Assembly (NCBI GenBank): GCA_034434335.1
Contig: DAOTZS010000161.1
Location: 1 to 22,181 of the forward strand
Reading direction: 5' to 3'
Length of the DNA: 22,181 nt
From: DAOTZS01 sp034434335
GTDB lineage: Bacteria; Chloroflexota; Anaerolineae; CG2-30-64-16
In this document: positions 7,556 to 14,668 of the stretch, in pieces
How positions within the stretch are numbered: position 1 is the stretch's first letter
How the letters are laid out: every line of letters starts with the position of its first letter
The notes under the pieces: generated by a model
Told to the model about the DNA's origin: nothing
The model's input: only the letters and a program-made list of their open reading frames with translations
The model's database searches: none
Program-made: the position numbers and the translations under genes

Positions 7556-7583
7556 AGTATAGCACACACGTGGGCCGTGTCAA
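7556..7583 (-). promoter_or_regulatory. Promoter of the FMN-riboswitch / ribX operon
   Basis: On the minus strand a perfect TTGACA -35 box (7578-7583) is followed after 16 bp by TATACT (7556-7561). The predicted transcript would start near 7549, about 10 nucleotides before the riboswitch P1 stem, which is what a riboswitch leader needs. Confidence 0.8.
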
Positions 7584-7703
7584 AAACACCCCCTTGGGAA
7601 ACCACCCGGGCAGACACATACAATACCTATCCCCCTGCCTTTGATAGGGCCCTGCCCCTTGTCCCAGGGGTGTGTCGCAATTTTGTCGGGCCGTTAGTAG
7701 TTA

Positions 7704-7940
7704 GGCACGGAGCACCAGCGGAGTGCCGTTCTCTAGGTCTTTTGGAAGCCAGTACGGGCGAGGCATGCCTCGCCCCTTCGCTTCGTGGCTCACTACGAGC
7801 CTTTTCATCAGACATAAGATACGGATAAGCCCTGGCTGCTGGGTAGGCGAGGGCAATGCCCTCGCCTACCCGCTGGGGATGTTTGTGAATGTCGGCCTAG
7901 CCGTTTGCGCTACATCTGTAGCGCAGGCGGTCAGCCTGCG
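7704..7940. repeat. Cluster of palindromic intergenic repeats
   Basis: The gene-free stretch between the riboswitch promoter and uvrA (7584-8133) holds a series of hairpins and no convincing gene. They are: GGCAC/GTGCC at 7704-7727; a perfect 20-nt palindrome GGGCGAGGCATGCCTCGCCC at 7756-7775; GGCTC/GAGCC at 7787-7801; 15-bp arms GGGTAGGCGAGGGCA / TGCCCTCGCCTACCC around one base at 7841-7871; TGCGCTACA/TGTAGCGCA at 7906-7925; and CGCAGGC/GCCTGCG at 7922-7940. A further GCCTG-rich part follows to about 7970. The two 'GGCGAG..CTCGCC' hairpins look related to each other. None is followed by a T-run, so they are not obvious terminators; they look like dispersed REP-like repeats. Confidence 0.7.
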
Positions 7941-8036
7941 AATACAGGCCTGGCAGCCTGCACTACAGTTGCTGGTTACGTCCGGACCAAGTTCCCGACG
8001 ATTTTGGGACACACCCTGTCCCAGGCCAGATTCGCC

Positions 8037-8065
8037 TTGTGCTGGAGAGCGTGGTAGAATATAGT
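8037..8065 (+). promoter_or_regulatory. Candidate uvrA promoter
   Basis: TATAGT (8060-8065) is a good -10 box, about 70 bp before the uvrA start codon. The matching -35 at 17 bp, TTGTGC (8037-8042), is weak. No LexA-type box was recognised. Confidence 0.4.
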
Positions 8066-8133
8066 GTTCCTGTGGGGAGATACTTGGGTAGACGTGTTTG
8101 CAGGCATCTAGGGATGGCCTGTTGAGGAACGAT

Positions 8134-11100
8134 ATGGCGCAAGATAAACTGATCATACGCGGCGCGCGCGAACACAACCTGAAGAACATTAATCTGGAAA
8201 TCCCCCGTGATAAGCTGATCGTGATCACTGGCCTGTCCGGGTCTGGCAAATCGAGCCTGGCCTTCGACACCATCTACGCCGAGGGACAGCGGCGCTACGT
8301 GGAGTCATTGTCGGCCTATGCCCGTCAGTTCCTGGGGCTGATGGAAAAGCCGGATGTGGATCAGATCGAGGGGCTCAGCCCAGCCATCTCTATTGACCAG
8401 CGCGGGGCCAGTCGCAACCCGCGCTCCACCGTGGGCACTATAACCGAGATCTACGACTATCTGCGCTTGCTTTTCGCGCGCATCGGGGTGCCTCACTGCC
8501 CCCAATGCGGCCGCGAAATCAGTGCCCAGACCGTGGAGCAGATCGTAGACAACATCCTGGCTTACCCTGAGGGCAGTCGCCTCTTAGTCTTAGCGCCTCT
8601 GGTGATGGACCGCAAAGGTGAGCACAAGGGCATCTTCGATGATATCCGCAAAGCCGGCTTCGTGCGGGTGCGCGTCAATGGGGAGCTATGCGAGGTTGAA
8701 AACCCGCCCGAGCTGGATCGCTACAAGAGCCACACCATCGAAGCGGTTGTGGATCGCCTGATCATCCGCCAGCTCGCCGAGGGTACAGCAGCCGATGAAA
8801 GGGCGCGCCTGGCCGACTCGGTGGAGACGGCTTTGCGGCTCGGGGGTGGCATCATGCTGGTCTCCGATGTCAGCGACCCGGAGAAGCCGCGCGATCGGCT
8901 CTTCTCCGAGCGCTTTGCCTGCCCCGTGTGCGGCATCAGCCTGCCCGAGATTGAGCCGCGCACCTTTAGCTTCAACAGCCCACACGGGGCCTGTCCAACC
9001 TGCACCGGCCTGGGCAGCATGATGGAATTTGACCCCGACCTGATCATCCCGGATAAAAGCAAAAGCCTGGCCCAGGGCGCCATCAGGCCCTGGGACCGCG
9101 AGACCCAGAACTACTATCATGCTCTGCTCCAGGCAGCGGCCGAGCACTATCACATCCCCTTCAACGTTCCGGTGCGTGAGCTCAGCAAGCACCAACTGGA
9201 TATCATTCTTTACGGTGGCAGGCAGCATGAGGTGGTGGAGATTCGCTACACGAGCCAGGATGGCTTCGAGCGGCGTTTTCAGACCACCTACGAAGGGGTG
9301 ATCACGAACTTACAGCGCCGCTACCGCGAGACCACTTCTGACTACATCCGCAGCGAGTTAGAACGCTTCATGACCAGCCGGCCGTGTCCCACCTGCGGTG
9401 GGAAACGCCTGCGCCCCGAGGCCCTGGCCGTCACCATTCTAGGCCGCAATATAGACGAGGTCAGCCATTTCACTGTCACAGAGGCGATGCGCTGGGTGGA
9501 GACTCTGGCCGGGGTGCACAGTGATCGGTCGGGCGGAGATGGCTCCCTGCAGGACGCGCGGCAGGTGACAAGCCGCATCGGTTCCACCGAGCAGGTACCT
9601 CCCGACTCGCCGCTCAGCCAACGAGAATACACCATTGCCCGGCAGATCTTGAAGGAGCTCCATGCCCGACTGCGCTTCATGGTGGACGTGGGGCTGGACT
9701 ATCTGACCCTGGACCGGATGGCTGCCACCTTATCGGGAGGTGAGGCCCAGCGTATCCGGCTGGCCACTCAGATCGGCTCGCAACTGATGGGGGTGCTCTA
9801 TATCCTCGATGAGCCCAGCATTGGGCTGCACCAGAGGGACAACGCACGGCTGATCCAGACCCTGCTCGGACTGCGCGACCTGGGTAACACCGTATTGGTA
9901 ATTGAACACGACGAGGAGACCATGCGCGCCGCAGACTGGATCGTGGACCTGGGGCCCGGTGCCGGCGAGGCAGGAGGCTATGTGGTCTGCTCGGCCCCGA
10001 CGCAGGAGTTCATCCACTGCCCAGATAGCCTGACGGCTGCCTACCTGCGCGGGGACAAACAGATCGCCGTGCCGGCCATACGCCGGCCAGGCAACGGCCA
10101 GTACCTGATCGTGCGGGGCGCCAGTGAAAACAACCTGAAGCACATTGATGTCCGCTTTCCCCTGGGCAAGTTGATCTGCGTGACCGGGGTCAGTGGGAGC
10201 GGCAAGTCGAGCCTGGTGGTGGAAGTGCTGTACAAGGCCTTGGCCATGCACATGTATCGGGCCAAAGAAAAGCCAGGCCGCCATGATGCCATCGAGGGTA
10301 TCGAGCACATTGACAAAGTAGTGGATATAGATCAGTCGCCCATTGGCCGAACCCCGCGCTCTAACCCGGCCACCTACACCAACGTGTTTACTGCTATCCG
10401 TGACCTGTTCGCCTCCCTGCCCGAATCGCGCATGCGGGGTTACAAAGCCGGCCGCTTCAGCTTCAACGTCAAGGGGGGCCGTTGCGAGGCGTGCCAGGGT
10501 GATGGCATCATCCGCATCGAGATGCAGTTCCTGCCCGATGTCTATGTCCCCTGCGAGGTCTGCCATGGCCGACGCTACAATCGGGAAGCGTTGGAGATCA
10601 AGTACAAGGGCAAGAGCATTGCCGATGTACTGGACATGACCGTAGACGAAGCGCTGGCCTTTTTCCAGAATATCCCGGCGATCCGCAGCAAGTTGGAAAC
10701 CCTGGCCGACGTGGGGCTGGGCTACATCAAGCTTGGCCAACCGGCCACTACTTTGTCGGGCGGTGAAGCTCAGCGCGTGAAGCTCAGCAAGGAGCTAAGC
10801 CGGCGGGCTACTGGCCGCACCTTCTACATCCTGGACGAGCCAACGACGGGCCTGCACTTCGAGGATATCCAGAAACTGCTCAATGTCCTCTTCCGGCTGG
10901 TAGACCAGGGCAACACCGTGGTGGTGATCGAGCACAACCTGGACGTGATCAAGTGTGCGGACTGGGTGATTGACCTTGGGCCAGAGGGGGGCGATGCGGG
11001 AGGTTATGTGATCGCAGAGGGTACCCCTGAACAGGTGGCCAGGGTAGAGAAGTCGTATACTGGCCAGTTCCTGCGGCGGGTGCTGGCCGGCCGCGAGGCA

Positions 11101-11142
11101 ATGCAACCGGCAGAGGTGATCGCGGCTATGGCCAGCCAATAG
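8134..11142 (+). CDS. uvrA: UvrA, excinuclease ABC subunit A
   Basis: A full-length 1002-residue UvrA, the damage-recognition ATPase of nucleotide excision repair, which acts with UvrB and UvrC. Two ABC modules are visible. Walker A GLSGSGKS lies near residue 33 and GVSGSGKS at about 685; signatures LSGGEAQRIRLATQIGSQL and LSGGEAQRVKLSKELSRR, and Walker B ILDEPSIGLHQRDN and ILDEPTTGLHFED, follow. Zinc-binding pairs include CPQCG, CPVCG with CPTCTG, CPTCGG, and CEACQGDG with CEVCHGRRYN. The start at 8134 is chosen because GAGGAA lies 5-7 bases upstream and MAQDKLIIRGAREHNLKN is the conserved N-terminus; a reading from 8098 would add 12 unlike residues. Residues about 460-492 are an extra hydrophilic segment not expected in typical 940-960-residue UvrAs. 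No partner genes are adjacent. Confidence 0.98.
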   Translation: MAQDKLIIRGAREHNLKNINLEIPRDKLIVITGLSGSGKSSLAFDTIYAEGQRRYVESLSAYARQFLGLMEKPDVDQIEGLSPAISIDQRGASRNPRSTVGTITEIYDYLRLLFARIGVPHCPQCGREISAQTVEQIVDNILAYPEGSRLLVLAPLVMDRKGEHKGIFDDIRKAGFVRVRVNGELCEVENPPELDRYKSHTIEAVVDRLIIRQLAEGTAADERARLADSVETALRLGGGIMLVSDVSDPEKPRDRLFSERFACPVCGISLPEIEPRTFSFNSPHGACPTCTGLGSMMEFDPDLIIPDKSKSLAQGAIRPWDRETQNYYHALLQAAAEHYHIPFNVPVRELSKHQLDIILYGGRQHEVVEIRYTSQDGFERRFQTTYEGVITNLQRRYRETTSDYIRSELERFMTSRPCPTCGGKRLRPEALAVTILGRNIDEVSHFTVTEAMRWVETLAGVHSDRSGGDGSLQDARQVTSRIGSTEQVPPDSPLSQREYTIARQILKELHARLRFMVDVGLDYLTLDRMAATLSGGEAQRIRLATQIGSQLMGVLYILDEPSIGLHQRDNARLIQTLLGLRDLGNTVLVIEHDEETMRAADWIVDLGPGAGEAGGYVVCSAPTQEFIHCPDSLTAAYLRGDKQIAVPAIRRPGNGQYLIVRGASENNLKHIDVRFPLGKLICVTGVSGSGKSSLVVEVLYKALAMHMYRAKEKPGRHDAIEGIEHIDKVVDIDQSPIGRTPRSNPATYTNVFTAIRDLFASLPESRMRGYKAGRFSFNVKGGRCEACQGDGIIRIEMQFLPDVYVPCEVCHGRRYNREALEIKYKGKSIADVLDMTVDEALAFFQNIPAIRSKLETLADVGLGYIKLGQPATTLSGGEAQRVKLSKELSRRATGRTFYILDEPTTGLHFEDIQKLLNVLFRLVDQGNTVVVIEHNLDVIKCADWVIDLGPEGGDAGGYVIAEGTPEQVARVEKSYTGQFLRRVLAGREAMQPAEVIAAMASQ

Positions 11143-11155
11143 GATGACAAAGAAA

Positions 11156-11336
11156 GTAACTATTCAGCGGTGACTGGAAGTCACCCTTTTGGGGCCTGCG
11201 GCCAGTGGTCGGCCTTCGCCGACCTCTCTCACGATCATACATGAAGGGTGTCGGCGGAGGCCGACACCAGGCACAAAGTACCCACCACGGGCGATTTCAA
11301 TCGGCCTGAATAGTTACCAGACCCTTCGTGGTCTGG
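11156..11336. repeat. Multi-hairpin element bounded by 12-bp inverted repeats
   Basis: The ~300 bp gap after uvrA (11143-11441) is dominated by structure. Outer arms GTAACTATTCAG (11156-11167) and CTGAATAGTTAC (11306-11317) are exact inverted repeats. Enclosed are GGTGACT-GGA-AGTCACC (11169-11185), GGTCGGC-CTTC-GCCGACC (11207-11224) and GGTGTCGGC-GGAG-GCCGACACC (11247-11268). Directly after the right arm comes CCAGACC/GGTCTGG (11317-11336). The first hairpin is followed by CTTTT and could weakly terminate uvrA transcription. Whether the whole is a miniature mobile element or a folded RNA cannot be told from one copy. From 11337 to 11441 I see nothing else. Confidence 0.65.
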
Positions 11337-11441
11337 TGTTGGAGATCCAAGGCATCCTTTGGGCCGGCCAGCATCTCATATGTCGCCAAGAACTACCCTG
11401 GGGATTGGCTGATCTCCTGGCCGGCCACCAGCCAGAACCAT

Positions 11442-12458
11442 CTACGGGATCTGGGGCGCCCATTCTGCCAGGGCCTCGTCCCACCCCGAGGTATGCCCAT
11501 CTTGAAGCATAGCCACTTTCTGGCGCCGCGCTTCCTCCTCGCCATCTGGGGTCATTCTCTCGCCGGCGACCATGGGGATGACAGGACGGCCGGCCCGGCG
11601 TAGCAAAGCCGCACGCCGCACAGCACGCGCTACATCTTCGACATCCACCGCGGAGGAAATCTCAACGGCCAGCCAGATGTCGCCGACCTGGGGCTGATAG
11701 CGAGGCTGACCAGAGAGCACCATATCTGTCAACATCGCATCTGCCAGCTCATCGTCCGAGAGATAGGGCTCAATTTCTTTTTGCAACTGGCTTGGGCCGA
11801 TCACGCGCGTCTCGCGCAGCAACCGACCGAGATATGCGGGGGCTCTCTCACGATATTGTTGCTCCAGCGTCCGGCCGTCAACCTGGGCCATCTTGTTCTC
11901 CAGCCGCTCCAGACGCACCTCAAAGCGCTGCTGCACGGCGATCAAGTCTTCCAGTCGCTGCTCGGTGCGCTGCTGAGCCGCAGCCAGCTCCCGAACCTGT
12001 TGCTCGGTGCGCTGCTGAGCCGCAGCTAACTCCCGGACCTGCTGCTCAGTGCGCTGCTGAGCCGCGGCCAACTCCCGGACCTGCTGCTCGGTGCGCTGCT
12101 GAGCGGCAGCCAGCTCCCGGACCTGCTGCTCGGTGCGCTGCTGAGCAGCAGCCAGCTCTTCCAGCCGCTGCTCGGTGCGCTGCTGAGCAGCGGCCAACTC
12201 CTCCACGCGCAGCTCAGTACGCTGCTGTGCCTCGGCCAGGCCGCGCTGAGCCACCGTCAGCTCCTCGATGCGCTGCTCGGTGCGCTGTTGGGCCTCGGCC
12301 AGGGCGCGCACGATCTCTTTGAGCTCGTTGAACTCTGTTCTCGTCACCGTGTTGCGCAGGTCTTCATACATCCAGCCGAGTACCTCGGCCAGCTTCTCGG
12401 CTGCCTGCGCATCCATGGTTTGCCTGAGTTCATTGTACAGCCGGAGCGTATTGAGCAT
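11442..12458 (-). CDS. Coiled-coil protein with 14-residue repeats and a degenerate PD-(D/E)XK-like C-terminus
   Basis: A 338-residue protein. Residues 1 to about 50 are a short helical head (MLNTLRLYNELRQTMDAQAAEKLAEVLGW, landmark only in part). A long coiled coil follows, made of about ten units of the double heptad LAAAQQRTEQQVRE (14 residues, 42 bp), then a variant LIAVQQRFEVRLER. The C-terminal ~140 residues contain VGDIWLAVEISSAVDVEDV and ARAVRRAALLRRAGRPVIPMVAGE. This resembles the nuclease-like domain of DUF3782-type coiled-coil proteins common in Cyanobacteria and Chloroflexi. The usual ExK is E-I-S here, so the nuclease site looks incomplete. ATG 12458 has GAGG about 8 bases upstream. 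No operon partner is adjacent. Function is unknown; the assignment to the nuclease-like family is moderate. Confidence 0.85.
   Translation of the reverse strand: MLNTLRLYNELRQTMDAQAAEKLAEVLGWMYEDLRNTVTRTEFNELKEIVRALAEAQQRTEQRIEELTVAQRGLAEAQQRTELRVEELAAAQQRTEQRLEELAAAQQRTEQQVRELAAAQQRTEQQVRELAAAQQRTEQQVRELAAAQQRTEQQVRELAAAQQRTEQRLEDLIAVQQRFEVRLERLENKMAQVDGRTLEQQYRERAPAYLGRLLRETRVIGPSQLQKEIEPYLSDDELADAMLTDMVLSGQPRYQPQVGDIWLAVEISSAVDVEDVARAVRRAALLRRAGRPVIPMVAGERMTPDGEEEARRQKVAMLQDGHTSGWDEALAEWAPQIP
11948..12303. repeat. In-frame 42-bp tandem repeats coding for the coiled coil
   Basis: Roughly eight to ten copies of a 42-bp unit occur head to tail, each containing the core GCTCGGTGCGCTGCTGAGC or close variants and encoding the 14-residue double heptad. 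The central copies (about 11990-12160) are nearly identical at the DNA level while outer copies diverge. This is the pattern expected if the array grows and shrinks from its middle by slippage or recombination. Because the unit is a multiple of three, copy changes keep the reading frame. Confidence 0.85.
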
Positions 12459-12709
12459 TGATTACCTCACTTCTTACTTCCCCTACCAGCCGGCGGAAGA
12501 CAGGACATGGGGAACGTGCTGAGTCGGGACTATGATATATCAAGCGAGCCAGACCCGCAAATCAAAGGCGAAAAACGTAAGGAGGACCATTCGCACTTCC
12601 CTGGGCCCTCGCTGCGCACGCCCTGCCATGCAGCCGATGTGACAGGCTACTCCTTTCGTGTTATCATAACAAGGGTTCTGCGGGGATGGTTCAATTCACC
12701 GAGAAATTT

Positions 12710-12727
12710 GGTTTGCCGCCGCAAACC
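12710..12727. other. Short hairpin in the intergenic region before miaB
   Basis: GGTTTGC-CGCC-GCAAACC is a 7-bp perfect hairpin. The gene-free stretch 12459-13104 otherwise holds a pair of inverted C-rich/G-rich runs (CCCCTCTCCCCTG at about 12742-12756 and GAGGGGGAGAGGG at about 12779-12791), then the second copy of the ~175 bp repeat. A short open frame at 12507-12755 shows no protein-like features. Confidence 0.4.
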
Positions 12728-12794
12728 CCTCATCTTATTCCCCCCTCTCCCCTGACCGCAGGCCAAGGGCCACGCCCCGAGGGGGAGAGGGCTC

Positions 12795-12968
12795 ACAAGG
12801 GTAGGTTTTTGCAGGGTTGGGAGGCTGCCCGGCGATAAATCGCCGGGCTAAGAGGGCAAAGCCCCCCTCGGGACCGAGGCTTTCGGGGCTGGATACTTAG
12901 CCCGCAGGGCTTCGCTCTTTCAGCCCGGACGTTTACGTCCGGGCCTTCTGGCAAAAACCCACACTTGT
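12795..12968. repeat. Dispersed nested-palindrome repeat, copy 2
   Basis: Same orientation and nearly the same sequence as positions 1-175. The left end ACAAGGGTAGGTTTTT is kept, but the right end reads AAAAACCCACACTTGT, so the terminal arms now mismatch at two positions. In contrast, the internal palindrome GCCCGGCGATAAATCGCCGGGC is perfect here and imperfect in copy 1, and CCCGGACGT/ACGTCCGGG is also complete. Compensating changes of this kind hint that the folded form matters. Both sides of this copy read GGGGGAGAGGG (12781-12791 and 12973-12983), which could be a duplicated target or part of a larger G-rich repeat. Confidence 0.8.
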
Positions 12969-13104
12969 AAGGAGGGGGAGAGGGGGCAAAGGGGGGTGAG
13001 GGGCAGTGAAGGCCCGAGGGGGGCAGAAAGTGTTAACCGATTTTGAACCATCCCGTTCTGCGCAAGATGATTCAGGCCTGCTGAATATGAGGAACACTTC
13101 TGGA

Positions 13105-14577
13105 ATGAAACGCTATCACATCTGGACCATTGGTTGTCAAATGAATGAGGCCGACTCGGGCCGGCTGGCGGCCGAGCTGGATGCCTTGGGCTACGTACCC
13201 ACAGCCGATCCCAGAGAGGCAGATGTGATCGTGCTGAACACCTGCGTGGTGCGCCAAAGCGCGGAGGATCGGGCGGTTGGCCACCTCTGGTCGCTGAAGC
13301 CCCTGAAGGAGCGCGATCCTCAGCGGGTCATCGCCCTCATGGGTTGCCTGGTGGGCATCAAACCTAACCCAGCTCTCCAGCAGCGCTTCCCATTTGTGGA
13401 TGTTTTCCTGCCGCCTTCTGATCCCGCCCCGCTCATCAGCTATCTAACCAGGCACAGTTTGGAGGCCGAGGCTCGCGCGCTGGATGAGGAGGAGACCGCC
13501 GCGCGCCACCTGTTCCAGGATTACGGCAGCCCAGAGGCCGCGGCCTTGGGGCTGATTGATGAGGAGGTTCCCACCCCTCCATCCGCTGCCATGGCGGGGC
13601 CTGAAGGAGAACCAAAACCACAGCCTTTCCCCCCGCATCCCTCTGCGCCAGCGCGGCCACTGCAGAGTGTGCGGCACCTCTCCCTGGCCGGCCAGGTCCC
13701 TGTGACAGCCAATGTGCCGGTCGTCTACGGCTGTTCGCACGCCTGCACTTTTTGCATCATCCCCTACCGCCGCGGGCCCGAACGAAGCCGGCCCCTGGCT
13801 GAGATCGTAGATGAAGTCCAGGGCCTGGTGGACCAGGGGGTGCGTGAGGTCACCTTGCTGGGCCAGATCGTGGACCGCTATGGCAGGGACTTTCCCACCG
13901 GCCGGCCCGATCTGGCCGATCTGCTGGCGGCAGTACATGCCATTGAGGGGCTCTGGCGTATTCGCTTCCTCACCAGCCACCCCAACTACATGAGTGACCG
14001 CATCCTGCAGGCCGTGGCCACCCTGCCCAAGGTGTGTGAACAGATCGAGGTGCCGGTGCAGGCTGGTGATGATGAGGTGCTGAAGCGCATGAGGCGCGGC
14101 TATACCGCAGCCGACTACCGCCGGCTGGTTGACCATATCCGCCAGGTCATCCCCCACGCGGCCATCCACACCGATGTGATCGTAGGTTTTCCGGGTGAGA
14201 CAAACGAACAGTTCCAGCGCACCTATGAGCTGCTGGCCGAGCTGAAGCTGGACAAGGTCCATATTGCCATGTACTCCCCGCGGCCGGGCACGGTCAGTGC
14301 CCGGCGCATGGCCGACGATGTGCCGGCCGAGGAAAAGAAGCGGCGCTGGGAGGCCCTGAATCAACTGCAAGCCCAGGTGGTGGGCGAGATCAACCGCCGC
14401 CTGGTGGGCACCACCGTGGAAGTGCTGGTGGAGGAGTTGCACAAGGGAAAGTGGCGCGGGCGTACGCGCACCAACAAGCTGGTGTTCTTCGCCGACAGCG
14501 CCGACTGGCGCGGCCGACTGGCCAGGGTACGGGTGACCTGGGCAGGGCCGTGGTCAATGATCGGCGAGGTGGTGTGA
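13105..14577 (+). CDS. miaB: MiaB, tRNA-2-methylthio-N6-isopentenyladenosine synthase
   Basis: A 490-residue radical SAM methylthiotransferase that adds the 2-methylthio group to isopentenyl-A37 of tRNAs. The N-terminal domain has its three cluster cysteines in IGCQMNEAD, NTCVVRQSAEDR and MGCLVG. The radical SAM motif is C210-x3-C214-x2-C217 (CSHACTFC). The C-terminal TRAM domain begins near RRLVGTTVEVLVEE. The QMNEAD signature favours MiaB over RimO or MtaB. The start at 13105 follows GAGGAA by about 10 bases and begins the conserved MKRYHIWTIGCQMN; 13087 is an alternative, and upstream frame to 13006 lacks similarity. Residues about 124-186 are a Pro/Glu-rich insertion, so the radical SAM motif lies ~50 residues later than in E. 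coli. It ends in a strong terminator. Confidence 0.96.
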   Translation: MKRYHIWTIGCQMNEADSGRLAAELDALGYVPTADPREADVIVLNTCVVRQSAEDRAVGHLWSLKPLKERDPQRVIALMGCLVGIKPNPALQQRFPFVDVFLPPSDPAPLISYLTRHSLEAEARALDEEETAARHLFQDYGSPEAAALGLIDEEVPTPPSAAMAGPEGEPKPQPFPPHPSAPARPLQSVRHLSLAGQVPVTANVPVVYGCSHACTFCIIPYRRGPERSRPLAEIVDEVQGLVDQGVREVTLLGQIVDRYGRDFPTGRPDLADLLAAVHAIEGLWRIRFLTSHPNYMSDRILQAVATLPKVCEQIEVPVQAGDDEVLKRMRRGYTAADYRRLVDHIRQVIPHAAIHTDVIVGFPGETNEQFQRTYELLAELKLDKVHIAMYSPRPGTVSARRMADDVPAEEKKRRWEALNQLQAQVVGEINRRLVGTTVEVLVEELHKGKWRGRTRTNKLVFFADSADWRGRLARVRVTWAGPWSMIGEVV

Positions 14578-14599
14578 AAATCAGCAGCAGAAGCTAACA

Positions 14600-14638
14600 A
14601 AGACGCCGGAGGCAGGACTTGATCGCCTCCGGCGTCTT
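14600..14638. terminator. Bidirectional terminator between miaB and the LysM gene
   Basis: A 14-bp perfect stem AAGACGCCGGAGGC / GCCTCCGGCGTCTT with an 11-base loop lies between two convergent genes. On the plus strand it is followed by GTTTG; on the minus strand the A-rich left side gives TTTGTT. It can serve both miaB and the minus-strand LysM gene, though T-runs are short. Confidence 0.8.
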
Positions 14639-14668
14639 GTTTGTGGGTGTACGTCTATTGCCCTGGTG

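Noticed and set aside
9730..10740. A 336-codon minus-strand open frame within uvrA
   Set aside because: It is exactly opposite highly conserved UvrA motifs and has no protein features or ribosome site of its own.
11948..12303. Possible CRISPR array suggested by regular repeats
   Set aside because: The units abut without unique spacers, are multiples of three and encode a continuous coiled coil.
12507..12755. Small plus-strand open frame of 82 codons
   Set aside because: No ribosome site, no domain, and it overlaps repeat-like sequence between genes.
13444..14442. A 332-codon minus-strand open frame within miaB
   Set aside because: Antisense shadow of the radical SAM and TRAM regions; no domain signature.
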